Source of the DNA: Symbiodinium natans
Lineage: Eukaryota > Sar > Dinophyceae > Suessiales > Symbiodiniaceae
Direction of reading: 5' to 3'
Length of the DNA stretch: 64,000 nt
Assembly: GCA_905221605.1 (NCBI GenBank)
Contig: CAJNDS010000166.1
Span: 87,001 to 151,000 of the forward strand
Shown: positions 12,011-24,700 of the stretch, piece after piece
How positions within the stretch are numbered: position 1 is the first letter of the stretch
Layout: each line of letters opens with the position of its first letter
Notes under the pieces: generated by a model
What the model saw: only the letters and a program-made list of their open reading frames with translations
The model's database searches: none
What the model was told of the DNA's origin: nothing
Translations under genes and position numbers: made by a program

Positions 12011-15000
12011 CCCCGCGCCATTGCGGCGGCGCGCTTGGTTCTGTTGCCGGTGGCTGGCCGCTCTGAGCCTCACCGTCCTTTGACATCGGATAGCCTGCTT
12101 GGTGGCCTCACTGCTCTGACCTGCCTCCCCCACCTGAATCCAAAAGGCCCAAAAGGAATTCCGGAGCATTCCCTGCAAACACAGCGCACTCCATTCTCCT
12201 GCTATGCACGGGGAGAAGGCAGCATGACAGGTATCCCGTCGGAGGCAAGATGATTGGTGCGAGCACAATCGAGAGCATGCTCTGACGCATACAAGCAGGG
12301 ACGCATTGTTTTGCGGGGTGCTGAGGTGCATGGGTTGCTTGTGGCCCGGGGAGGACAAGAGGGATCACCCCGAAACGGAATCTAAGAGAGATGCAACCCA
12401 AAGAAGCGAGCACCGTGCCTGCTGAGGCAATGCGGCAGTGGGAGGGCTCTGGGCATTGGATCTCGCGAGTACCCCTATGAAAAGCACCGAGACACTGTCG
12501 TTTCAGGGGGTCCTCTTGGCTATTTCCAGGCCCCTGCGGCTGGTCCCCCATCCGAGCTGTAGCGCTTGAAGAGGGACTCACACGCCATCGGCCTCAAATT
12601 TATAGCCCCAAGATACTGGATGGCTGAGGAGGAAGAACATACGGCAGGGCCTGAATCCTTTTCGCCACTGCCCATGTGCAGCATCGCGCATGGGCGATCT
12701 TGACACTGAGGAAGGGCGGACCACATGCAAAAGCAATCACGGGCACGCAGCCACGTGATTGCGGCACTTGGTTGCAGAACCAGCGACGTTTGTCCCTTGA
12801 GCCCTGCATGCTGGCCTCACGAGATTGCCATCTTTTGTCAAGTCGGAGGGCTCAAGGAGCACCTTACCAACCTCGAAATAAGAGGGACGGACACTGACAA
12901 GGAGTCACCTCAGGCAACTGAAGCGCGCAGGGTGGCAATGCGGCCACGCATGAGAGCTGCCCTTCCTTGACGGGGCCATGCAGCTTCCGGCGTCCATCCA
13001 CTCACGATCTTTCATGGATCCTGTTCACAAGACTCTAGTGACATCTGCATGCCGAGATGCTGCCAAGCTCCTTGTCATCGGAGCTGGTCTCAGCACGACT
13101 TGTTGATGAGGCGGAAGCATGCATCGTTGCGCGGGATTGCAGATTGCACTGCTTCTCTGCAGTGGGTCGACCGAGTCAAAGCCAAGCAGCCCTTGCTGTC
13201 ATGCAGGGAAGGGAGAGCGCAGGGTCCACAAATCAAAAGACGGCTATATGCCAAGCAGGATTGACTGCAAACGTGGAGCCCAGCGAAGCTTCGCTTGGCT
13301 TAAGCCATGGGGTTGGCTTAACTTCGTGGCATGCCCCAGGCGCCCTATACAGAATCGTAAAGCCGCGAAGCGGCAGATCGCGATGAAAGAGGCTCACTTT
13401 CCCCGGTGGACGAGCTTAATCGTCAGCGTGTCGGTATCGCAGACACGCTGCTGCATGTAAGCAGTCGTTTCGCATGGAGTGCCACTCAATCCAGACCACA
13501 GCGGCTGGCGGCTGCAGTAGGCGCCATGCGGGCGACGACGAATTGAATGGCTGCGTCGGCCAGTGGGCAGACAGCATCACCTCAGATCACCGATTTCAGA
13601 GAGTATGGATGACCTTTTGCACTCCAATCTTGCTCGGCAGAACATGGATGCTGCCAAACCTCCACAGTGAATGTGATCGCAGTGAGGCTTTAGGCCTCTT
13701 AAGGGGTTTGGGATACTGGCGCGAGACTGCATCTGGGGTATGTTGTGTTCATAGGAGCTCTATTGTGAAGCTGTGAAACTACCTCGTGGACGGTGGATGG
13801 CGGACACTTTCCGGGCCAGCGACGCGCTGTTCCACCATCAGGCGCCAGCACACCCTCAGAGGGACAAGGGTATGACTTTCATTACTTTTGAAGCGTGTTA
13901 AGGCACAACTTGTGCGGAAAGGCACAACACCGCCTTGGCACGCGGCAATCTGAAAAGGAACTCCGTGTGACAAAGGCAGAACACTGAACATCAACCCCCA
14001 AGTGCGCGCAGGGCCGAGGCTGAGACCCGCTCCCATGAATTTGCGTCAGCAACCTGTAACTCCTAGGGCCTCAGTTCTCCCGCCAGCGCACGCACAAATG
14101 CCCATTCACAAGTCCTTCTGTGCAGCCAACCTGCTACGACACAAACTGGCGAACGAGTCCGACAGCAAGGGCAAGCGGTTCTGTCGCGCCACTACCAGCT
14201 CGTCTAGGTCGAGACTCGCCCGGCGTTGAGAGGCCTTTCCCAAAAAGGGCCCGCGGATTTTGTTACGCCTCTTGTTGGGCGGCATGCCTTAGGACGTGGC
14301 CCCAGTATCGAGCAGGTGCTATTCTTCGTCCACACTGAGAAGAGGTTCGAGCATCACGGCCATGTGGCTTTAAGGGCTGTCCACAAGAGGTCACCGCATC
14401 ATTGCCTCTTCGATTCGATTGCACAGATAGGCATGGTGTCTGCGTCACCGCACTATCTCTGCGCGATCACCCCCTTTTGTTGCAGCCAGGACTGCGCAGC
14501 TGCCGGCAAACTCAGGCACACACAACCAGAAGCACAGTTCTCGCGATCATCCCCTTCCAACCGGGAGCCCAACACAAGGACTCATCTTCACGGGGTGAAG
14601 GCAGAGCCTGCATAAGAAACCTATGAGGGCAAGCTGTCCATAAGGGCCATCCTGCCGCTCGAGGCCGTTGTTCGGCGGCCCTCGTCCAGAGTCCCTGATC
14701 TGTAGCTGAGCATCCACCGGGGGAAATCAGGCCCCGGACGTGAGAGGTCTCCTACGTGAATGAGACTTACAACTTGCGCAGAGCATCTTTTCTCAAGCAG
14801 CCTTGTGGGAATTCAAGCTGCTAAAAGGCCTCCAGGGGTCTCTACGGCAGTTGTTGCTTCATTGGCCGCATACTCACCCTTGCGCCGCCAGGCACTGCGG
14901 TGACTGTGTGATAAACAAGGAACTCTGTTACAATTCTAAGCAGTAGGTTACAGGGGCTCTGGAACCATCAGGTCTTAGGAACTGTTAGCCCAAACCGGAA

Positions 15001-16680
15001 CCGTTCTGAAGCGTCGGAACTACAGTAAAGTGCCGATCTGGGCTTCAAAGTTCGACGGACCGAATAGGTCTTGAGAGTAATGCCACGGTCCTTGAGGCCA
15101 GAAAACGCAAGGACGCGCACCCTCTACTAAACAGACCACCAGTGACTCCAAATTCTAAGTCCTATACAATCTGTTCAAGAAGGGACGGAACGTAAGTTTG
15201 GGGCGATGCATTCTCAGGCAGATCGTTCGCGTGTCCAGAATGGGCACTACCGGCTTCGTGTGGGTGGTGGCTGCTAAGGGGTGCAGAAAACCAGGCGGCA
15301 AACATTCACTGCCGGCCCTCATGGCCAGGCTGCCTGGTGCCATTGAAGGCCAAGAAGTCAGACAAGTCAGCCTTCTTTCGCGGACTCTCATAACTTTGTT
15401 TGCGCATTCATCGCAATCATCGCAAGACTTTTGTGGAGATGCTTTCACGCCGCTCCACATGATCGTTTGCCAAATTGTCAAGCTCGGGCCAGCGCCCATC
15501 GCAACTAGAAACAAAACCGCTGTCTTCGTGTGCACAAGGCACCAAGAATGGACACGGGTGGTCAACGGTGTGCATGCAAGCGCCACCCTGCATTTGAGGT
15601 GCAAGCTTCGTCGGAGGATGGAAGCCCTGGCAAGCGGATCCATGGTCAGATTGGCTGCTTGGGTGCTCGCGTCTGAGGATACCCTGCCGAAGTACAAATC
15701 TGGGTGAGACCTCTGCAACACCTGGAGAAGTGCAAGCTTCGTCTGAGATCGGAAGCTCCTAAGAAGCCCAGTGCGAAGCGAAGCCCTGAACCCGGTTGTG
15801 CTAGAAATGCGTGTTGGATGCCAAGCATCGCACATGCCAGGTGCCGGGGTTAGCTCCCCCCCCCCCGGCAAGAGACGTGCACTGGGGCACACGAAACCAG
15901 CTCCGTAGGCTGACTTCCCAGCGACTAGCCGCACTTGAACCCCATTCTTTCGGCAGCGGCCCAGGATCGTGGGCGGGTGGGCGGGCGCAAATGACAAAAA
16001 CAAGAAAGGTCACATGAAACTCTCATGCAGTTCTAGCGATGGCTGCGGGCTCATACAAGCCAAGCATGAGTGAGAGCGGCACGCGCTGGCCATGAGGCCA
16101 CCTACCCCAGCAAGACCCGACTGCAGAATAAGAAAACACAGGCGAATGTGGCTTGACTGCTTTTCCGTCCCAGAAACGGATGGGATATTCCTTAAACTTA
16201 AAGTCCGCGCATCTTGCAACAGCAGCCTTCCATGTCACGCTGAGGCTCAAGGTCGAGTTCAAAATCGCGTGCCTTTCAGGCAAGACCTTACAAACCCCTT
16301 GTGGAATTTCTTATCTTATCTAGGGCTGGCCTTACACCATGGCAAGATATGGCAAGTGCTTTCGGGGATCTTCCGTTCAGACTAGACTTGGAGAAGAGAT
16401 ACCAGGATGACAAAATGTGCCGGCGTCTATTCCCGCTCCCGCCGACTGCCGCAGGCACAACAGCGGGGCAGTCTCACGGATTGTGACAGGGTGAGCAGCC
16501 GTGTGAAACCCGGAATCTCTCCACAGGCCGTGAACCTTTTCTTTGCAGTCTTGAGGAATCGGGAACGGGCCCCAGCTCTCAGCACATCAACAGAGGAGCA
16601 GCACTGCGGACTGCACGACTCTATCCGACAATGCCAGCTTTGAGAAACCATTCAACTGTGAGAAAGTTGCAGTAGGCCTT

Positions 16681-18670
16681 GTCTGTTCGCCCTCCAACTT
16701 GCGTGTTGCATCTTGCGCTGAGCCACTATTCTGGCCCGCGGGCTTGCCGACGTCTGCAGACCGTGCTGACAGTGCCATGTCACACGATCCTGCGCCAGGG
16801 GGTGCAAAGCTCGGCCACACTGGAAGCAAGCACAAGCACATGTCTGACATGCATTCGCATCGCAATCTCTCAAGCCCATTTCAATCCCTATTGCGTCATG
16901 GTTATGCAAAGCATTGCATTTTTCCATGCTTGCGCCCGCCCTTGCGCCGACTTGCGCACAGCCCACAGCTAAAAAAAGCACGGAGGCGGAGCAGATTCAC
17001 CGATGAGGGGGAAGTCCCGCATCCCTAAAGCATGAACGGCGCAGCCTTGAACGGCGCAGTCTTGAACCCCGCGAATTCAACATCTTCAGACACCGTCGGC
17101 GGACCTGCTTGTCGGAAAGCCGCAGCCGGTATGTTTGCGTGTTGCATCTTGCACTGACCAGCCCGGGAGCTGCCGGCACGTGCGAGCAGCGCAGTGGCAC
17201 TGCGGACATTCGGGCGTGCGGGCTTGCGTGTGAAAGGGCCATGTGCCTTTTCAGGCAAGGACCTTAAATGGTTCTTGCGAAATGTTTTATTTGTCGTTCC
17301 GTCGCTTGGTCTCCAAAATGCTTGCCATGTGCCGAAAAAGAGACGAATCCTCGAACGACAAGTTTGACCGCGCTGTGCGGCTCTTCCGGAAGCAGCTCAC
17401 GCGTGCCTCGACGCTACGTTGGTGTGGCAGGACGGTCGCAGGTTTTCCCGGGCGGTCTTTCTCGGCAAACTCCGCGAGCACCCTTGAATCTGTCACAGAC
17501 GGGTGTGTCATCGCCTCCAACCTCGGCAAGATAGCGGAACATCGTTGTCCTGAAGCGCACGGAATTCGCGAAGCTTCAGCATATGTTGACAATCGAACTT
17601 GATACGGCGATTTAGTGGCCTAGCCTAACAAATGCAGCATAGTAATCCGAGTTGGTGCTAAGCCACGGCATGTGTTCTCGGGGATCTTCCTTCAGGTCCG
17701 GGTGGCGTTTTCCTTTCAGGTCCGGGTGGTTCTTCTGTGTCCACAGCAACCACATGCGAGGGCCCTGAGGGCGAACCCTTGAAACCCTAAGCTTGGTGTA
17801 ATTAGGTTGGCTTCGTGGAACGACCCGCAACCTGGCGCGAAGTTCATGAACGGCCAACGCCCAGCCGTGAATGCACACACCGTCACTGCCGCTGTGAACC
17901 CTTGCAACGGCAGCCCATCACATGCAGGCTTGGTAACGAGAGCCGATCACGCACGTGCAATCAGTCATGCCTTGTGCAACGCGTGAGAATCCTGGTGCAT
18001 GCCCCGCCTGGTGCGTGCCCCGCCTGTCGCTCGCAGGGGCAGCTCTCAACAGTAGGGCTATCGTCGGAGGCAATACTAGGTACACTGCTGGTATTAAAAC
18101 AATGCCAGTGTTTTCAGGGATCTTCCCTTCAAAGGCAGAAAAGAAAACTTCTTTAATCAATATAAATCAATGCCAGCTGCTTCCGCTCAGACTGTCCGCA
18201 GTCTCGCAGTGGTGAACACACACAGAGCACGACAGAAGCGTCGAAAGCTACCGTGGACAGCGATGGCAGGATATACCATTCCTCCCGCTCGGTGGACGTC
18301 CGTGCTTGCGATGGTACAACATGGGCCTATTACACATATTGGCAATCACTCAAGCAGCAAACAGCTGACCCTGGACGCCTAGCATGTGTTGCTGGCACAT
18401 CCCTGCGATGACATCCGGCGATCGCAACGAGAGTTTGACAACATAGGCTGTGCATCCCCTGCCTCCTGGACCGGCTCCACGCCTGCTTCGCGCTCCGACT
18501 TGCATCATGCTTCATCTTACCTGGCCCAGTCTGGGAGCTACTGGCGCTGCTCCGCGCGCAGAGGCACTGCGGACATTCTTGCCTGGGGGCCTGCCGACGC
18601 CTGCCGGCCGCGCGTCAGCACGCACAGCCCAGTGTCGCACGATCCTGCGACTGGGGGCATGCCGATGCAA
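16681..18670 (+). repeat. three internal copies of a ~110-170-bp submodule (copy 1)
   Basis: Submodules at about 16681-16830, 17127-17240 and 18494-18666 share the core TTGCATCTTGCRCTGACC, then GGACATTCKGGCSTGCGGG, then a CACACGATCCTGCG box followed by a run of G. All have the same orientation. Related pieces recur in copy 2 (about 33080, 33540, 35903, 36885) and copy 3 (about 52100, 52565, 54730, 55735). No coding sequence or RNA polymerase III box was recognised. Confidence 0.7.
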
Positions 18671-20114
18671 AGACTGGCCCTCATCCAGGGTCCACTTTGG
18701 CCCATTCTAGGCGCTCGCAACGCTGCACCGCGCAACGAGGCCTCGAAGGCTGCAGACCATTGGGGCGCTTTGGCTGCGCTTCGCATGCATCGGCACCTGT
18801 TTTGCCGTGCGAGCCAGAGCTCTTAGACCTCTTGAGGTTCGCGTCAGCCCCATGGAGTGCATCCCAATGCCATTACTCGGCTTGAAATGTCACTTTGGTT
18901 CTGCAACTTTTTTGAGCATGGCACAACATGAAAGTGCTGTCAAGACGAGGCGGCTGTTTGGCAGAATCTGGTGCTTTCGCACGTGCTGACGCGAGCACTA
19001 CATGCTGATGACAGTCACTCCATAGACTTGTGCTTACGCTGGGCGGCAAGGCAGCTGGGCATTCTGGACATAAGGCGCAAGGTCTGAGATGTCTAAGTTA
19101 ACCTGCCCAAAAGCCGACGTGGCTGGTCAGCTGGTTCTGATCATGGGCTCTCTCGCTCCGTTGGCTGCTCTACAGAGCGCCAACGGCCAAATCAGCACCA
19201 TTCCGCCTCTGGCCCCAACCAGCCTCCGCCTCCGCAACACCCCCGAGAGCCCACCTGGACGCCAGGATGCTTTGCACCAACTCGAGCGGAAAGCTGCGCG
19301 GCATCATGTCAAAGCAAGCGGGACCTCACCACGCACCTTTCCACGCCATTCCTTAGTGAAATCATGGAGCAAAGCGTGGAAAACTGCATGCTTGCACCAG
19401 AGGATATGGAGACATGCCGTAGGTTGATACTCATGGCAGTTCAACGCATCAGTGCACTGATTTGTCAACTGTGCAACAACAACATTCATCATAATTTGCC
19501 CTTGTACTGAATCTCCACCAACACCTTTGCTGCTGCACAACATGCAAAACCACCCTCAAGCTAATGGGGGCTCGGCAGTATTCTGTGGAGTCCCCCTTGC
19601 TTTTTCAGGGATTTTCATTAGGGAAATCTGCGGTTGTTTTGGCGGCGGTTGCTTTTGCGGGGCCACGACACTGCAGGTGGGGTGTGGTCAGTGTGATCAA
19701 AGGCCAAGGATGCTCTGCGGCATTCTCTGTCGGGCTTTGCGGGCACTCTAGCGTCCAGTAGCGTTCAATCTGCGGGGAATTCGGGGCCGGACTGGTTAAA
19801 GACCCTCTGCAAAAAACACTCTGCAGCCTACTCTGCATGTGGGATTGGATGCATCAACCCAGGCGAGAAGCAACTACAAGTTGATCCATTCGAGAAAAAG
19901 GTTGCGGAGCAAGCCCGCACTTGATAATGGGGAAGAGCAGCACGCTGCACCATTCTGGAGTACTATTCAAAAATGTCCCCCTTGTTGTTCCTTCTTGGGT
20001 TTGGATACTCATAAACATGCAACAACGATGTTCGTCGAGGTAAGTTGCCGATGTGGAGCAAACGTAGACCGGGCCCCTGGAGGCGGGTTGTCCTGGAAGG
20101 GTTTTGAGCTTACA

Positions 20115-20186
20115 AGGGTTTAGGTTTCTGTTTTTTTTAGGGTTTAGGGTTTAGGGTTTGTGCGTTAGGGTTTAGATTTCGGGTTT
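20115..20186. repeat. telomere-type TTTAGGG tract inside copy 1
   Basis: Four clean TTTAGGG units at about 20135-20160 flanked by degenerate ones, just before GGGTTTGGCCTG. In copy 2 the matching place (about 38430-38465) has only GATTTGGGTTTAGGGGC, so the tract grew from, or collapsed to, a short seed inside the repeat unit. Confidence 0.85.
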
Positions 20187-20640
20187 GGCCTGGGATAGTA
20201 TCGGAAGGCGCTGGAACGACGATCTTTGGAATCTCTCCTCCACAATGGCCACGCATCAGGACATGGCACCATCTGCAGTCTCCGGCATGTATTGCCACCG
20301 CCACGTGTTTAGGTTGCACAACGTCTTCTAGTCGCACATGTTTGCACAGGCTCATGAGCCATGACATTCCGAGTGTCTTTGGTTTTACATTGGTGGCTGC
20401 GCATGAAAGATGTGCAGACGCGCAGGCCATGCTGCAAAATCTTGAGCTCACCAGCTCCAGAAGATGATTGTCGTCACATGCACAAATGATTCTTTGGACA
20501 GCTTGAGAACTGAACTATGTGGATGTGCACACCCAGGGGCGTGGGCGGTTCAGCTGACAACATGATGTGCCACACGTCACACCAATCGCAACACGTACCA
20601 ACACAAAGCACACACACAGAGACCTTGACTTGTCTGGAAC

Positions 20641-21774
20641 TGATGAGACGGACATGCGACTGGACAACATCAAGCATGCTCAGTGACTATCGTCGTCATT
20701 GTTTGGGCTAGGTTTCAGGCCCCAGATCAGACCACAGGAATGATCGTTGGGATGTGGCTTCTGTCCCTTGTGTCGTCGTCGTGCCAGACACCAGGAATTG
20801 CACTAATGCCTATCACCCCCTGAGCCTGCATCCTCAACCCTGGGACCCCCTGAGCACTAAGCCACTAAGCCCTACACCTAAGCCTACTTAAGCCCCGTCG
20901 CCAACTCTTTTCCGACGATACTTCTCCTTTTTTTTGGCAACTGGGCATCCCTAAACCCTTTTGCCCCGAACCTTAAACCCTAAACCCTTGCAAGTTTGCG
21001 CTTGTGATGGTCAATGTCTGCTCGTCTCACGTCTTCTGAAAACGGGCTTTTGGGGGTGAGCCAGCCTCCTGCATTAGCAACCTAAAGATGTATGGTGGCT
21101 TTACCGAAGTTGGGTTACCTTCTTGGGGTCCTTGTTCTATGGGAATCCTACTACTTGGGGTCTGCTTATAGGGGTCCCTATTTCCGTAAACCCCCAGTAA
21201 CCCGTGGCTAGTAAAACTTGGTGTTTGTTCACTTTGCGGGGAGCACATTAGCACCTAACCGGGAGCGCATCAGCACCTGACCATTGAATGGTTGGCTGGT
21301 GTCCATGTAGATACTGGATTGCTAGATACGAGTCGCTTGTTTTCATGCGAGGTTCATGTTCAGATTCGACACAAGCCGCTTCGACAAAAATATGTTGGAA
21401 CGTTTTCGGCATCATCCTGCAAAAAAGCCGCATGCGTTTTGCACGCCTCTGTTCGAGCAACCCCAACCCCCCGCCACCCGCCACCTAAAGCAGATGGCAT
21501 ATATTTCTAAGAAAAGAGTCCTTTCAAACTCGGAGAGGGGCTCAGACTTGCGGAGCACCACCGGCCGAAGGCTCTTTCACCGCATTGGCGGAACGCAATT
21601 TGCTTCGCTCGCAACTCCAGATCTTCCATCGCCCCAGGGCCCTTGAAAACCCTTGACAACATAAGTATCACAAGTTATACGACTACAATGTATTGGTGGC
21701 CCTTGGCCTTTGCAGTGCACGAAAACCGTTTTTAGCAGACCCAAGTGTCTTGAGTGCTGGCGTATGATTGCAGC
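20641..21774. other. spacer between repeat copies 1 and 2
   Basis: Not shared with the other copies. Contains short CCTAAG/CCCTAAA-like runs (20850-20995), a T-run near 20930, and no gene I can recognise. Only short ORFs are present, none with a known motif. Confidence 0.6.
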
Positions 21775-24700
21775 GTAACGAAAGCTCCAAACTCTCTGCG
21801 CTGGAGTGGGGCTGTGTGTGACGGTTCAACCATCAAATTTACAGAGCTGCGGGCGCGGGCAGCCAATTCTCAAGTATTGGCAACTTGCTTGCACACGCAC
21901 CTGTGCCGAAAACATCCGGAAAACCCACTGGGTAGATTACAATGTGCACGCACAGGCGCCCGTGTCAAGACTAACCAATGGAATCGTTCAGCATCATGAT
22001 AAATTCAGGGCAAACCTAAGAATCTCATTCGGTATCAGAATCAAACATAGATTTCCTCTGCAGGAAGAACTATCATTACGAGAAAAGGTATGCCAAAATG
22101 AGCATACCTTGACATCTTTACTTGGGTCATTTACACGTCATTGTTGTTTAACGCTTGCTGTTGTTTGTGTTTGCATCGACAGCGGGTTATTGAACAACGG
22201 GTCGCTTGATCTAATTTCAGAGGCCTTTCCAGCTCTTCGCGTCTTCCACATTTCCCTCAATGATAAGGTTCGGCCAGCCCTTCGGAGAACCAGGCACCCC
22301 ATGCTTGACAAGACATCCTAGGCTGCAGTTTCATCTTCACACCATAAACCGTCCTCGCAATGCGCGCTGAAGTTCCATGCGAAAAAGACTCTTGATGCGA
22401 TCCTGATAATCCTAGCAACAACAACTGCTCTGCCTGGTTTCCCTTTTGCACGCCTCAATAGCGCTGGTTAGCCGGATTGCCACCAGCCTTGCCGCTTGCC
22501 AGGGCTCACGACGAGGTCTGACAGCAAGCCCTATCTGAGTTGAGCATCGGTGAGATAAAATGGCGGCCGGCAGGGCCGCCACAAGGGGAGGCTGGAAATA
22601 GCTCGAGACGGAAGGCAGGGCAAGCACTGGTGACGCTGCAACCGCCCTTGAGTGCGTCCAGGCGAGTGACTTTAAGAGGGAAAGTGCACCAGCGGCGTTT
22701 CTGTGTGAGCCGCATCTTGTGGCCCACGGCACCGCGAGTTCCTCCAGCCCGAAAGCGCCCTGAGCTGCGCCCCAGCCTTGCTCGAGCCTGGGCAGCCAGG
22801 GCCTGCAAGTGCCTGTAAGGCCCACAAGGTCAAGCGCCTCGCATGGCAGGGGATCCAAGTTCCGCAACGTTGGCAACGGTAGGGCACACTGCGAACATAG
22901 GGCACGAAAACCTTGCATGTCGCATGCTCGCCACATTGCTTGCGCGAATGCTGCTGTGTTCTTGGCTTCGGCAGTGCTCGCCACACTGGCATGCCGTGTC
23001 CTGAATCTTGTCGATGGCATGTGATGCAAGCTGGCCATCGTTTGCCGGCTGACGAAACATAGCGCCAAACCGGGCTGCTCTGTCTCGGGCCGCCGGAACA
23101 GCGGGCGCAGCAAGAAAACAACCACGGCACGAAGAGCCGAAGGCTGGTGGCGTGGTATGCCTGGAATGAAGCCTCAGTTGACTTATGGCGTCCCGGCAAA
23201 ATCGCTTTCTGTGGTGCACCGCGGCACGCACCTCTTCCACCTTCTCTCCTGTGTAAGCATCAGGAGCTGTCGTCCGGTGAGGTGGTGCTGAGGTGTGACA
23301 TGCTTCTCGTTAGAATGACCGAAGACCTGTTGAGAACGCCCTGCTTCCTCAAACAGCCAACCGACCGAGGTCACCTGAGCTGGAGCCTATACATAGGCAC
23401 GCGCGAAGTGAGGCGGTGCAGCAAAGGGCATCCGGAAACCACAGCTGGTTTTTGTTAGATGCCGAGACCTCCTCATCACGCTGGAAGCTGTACCGTTGCG
23501 TACGGGAAGCGAGACCTTTGCTTTGTCTGGGAGCCGGGGTGCTGACAGAGCAGCCTACCTGCAAGGCAAACGTGCCATCCACAGCAGCCGATGTGGATCC
23601 TCAGCGACAGCACTTCACCAGAAGGTCACAGCAAGCCCAGCGTTGCACGCCGAGTACCGACCGTGGCGCACGCGGAGCTTCCGGAGCCTCACTCTCAGGC
23701 AAAGCGGGCGATGTGAAGTGCAAGAAAGCAAGCGTGCGCTTCGCAGCCTCGGTTTCAACTGAGCCCCCTCAAGCCATTAACGCACCAACATCCGAGGTCC
23801 GACACACCACTGCACAAGGGGCATCTCATCAATGACAACCTGAGAAGCTTGAAGGCTTGAAGGCAAGCTCCTCGCCAGAGGCAGGTACACTCGCTCTCAC
23901 CACTAGTTATGTAGTGCACTCTCCATGCGTCTCTCTCTCTTCAGGCAGCGCCTCATGTTATGTCTGTTTATGTGAGGTCCCTTCAAAAACCCATCGTAGA
24001 CTCTTTTCGGAAACTCCGGAGATTCGCCGGCACGTCGGTTTTGCTGGGCGGGAGCTTACGCGGCGTTGCTTACGCGGAAACTGCCAAGTTCCTGAAAGTT
24101 AGCTTGCGCGAGCTCGTGCGAAACGTGGCAAAACCCGTTGCTTGCTACTGAGGCAAGCCGTTTTTGCCCAGTTTTGATGGGAACATATGAGAACGCATGA
24201 TGTGGCATGCCGGGCATGCGCCGAGCGGAAAACACGGGCGCCTCCGAGCCCGTCGCTGGGTCACCGCGGGCAGCGCCCGTAGCGCCCGCAGCGCCTGCAG
24301 CGCAAGCACGGAGAGCAGATGAGACAGCAGGGCCAGGCTACTGCAGCTACGGTAGGATCCGGAAGCCTCTGGACGCCCGCACGGAGGCTGGCGCGGCGGC
24401 CCTCGCCGCAAGACCATCCGTGAATGCCAAGGTTGCGCATCACCCGGCAATCTGGACGGCCCGCATGGCATGTGTGAGCACGCTTTCGAAAGGGCTTTAT
24501 AACAAGCACCTTTTGCGAGCCCTTGCGTGAGCAGCACACGAGGCACCTGGAAAAGAGCGCGGCGACGCTCGCGCAAGCTGCCCGAGTCGAGTCACAGGTG
24601 GAGTCCACCGCTCGACTCTATCGGGCAATCCAAGGCGCAGGCCACCTGCACGAGGCGGCCGTGTGCAGGCCGCAGGAAAGGTGAAGCAGGGGCGCACTAC

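Larger units (their letters stand above)
3390..20640 (+). repeat. large tandem repeat unit, copy 1
   Basis: First of three direct copies of a ~17-kb unit. Shared anchors (copy 1 / copy 2 / copy 3): 'cctcaatagcgctggt' 4215/22452/41066; 'catgttgagcacgtggc' 9971/27785/46308; 'gtagagctggcatcgta' 10855/28572/48151; 'gaagtcagacaagtcag' 15353/32548/about 50835; 'gttgacaatcga' 17584/33769/52734; 'gttctgatcatggg' about 19134/37536/56370; a block at 20464/38742, absent from copy 3. Order and orientation are kept. I recognise no intact gene. The longest open frames (for example 15155-16003 minus and 7391-8101 minus) have no known domain, and their frames are broken by indels in the other copies. Copy 1 alone carries a reverse-transcriptase fragment (11602-12010). 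Confidence 0.85.

Noticed and set aside
15155-16003. 282-codon minus-strand ORF in copy 1
   Set aside because: Not maintained in copy 2 or 3, no motif, Cys/Ser/Arg-rich composition typical of random GC-rich frames.
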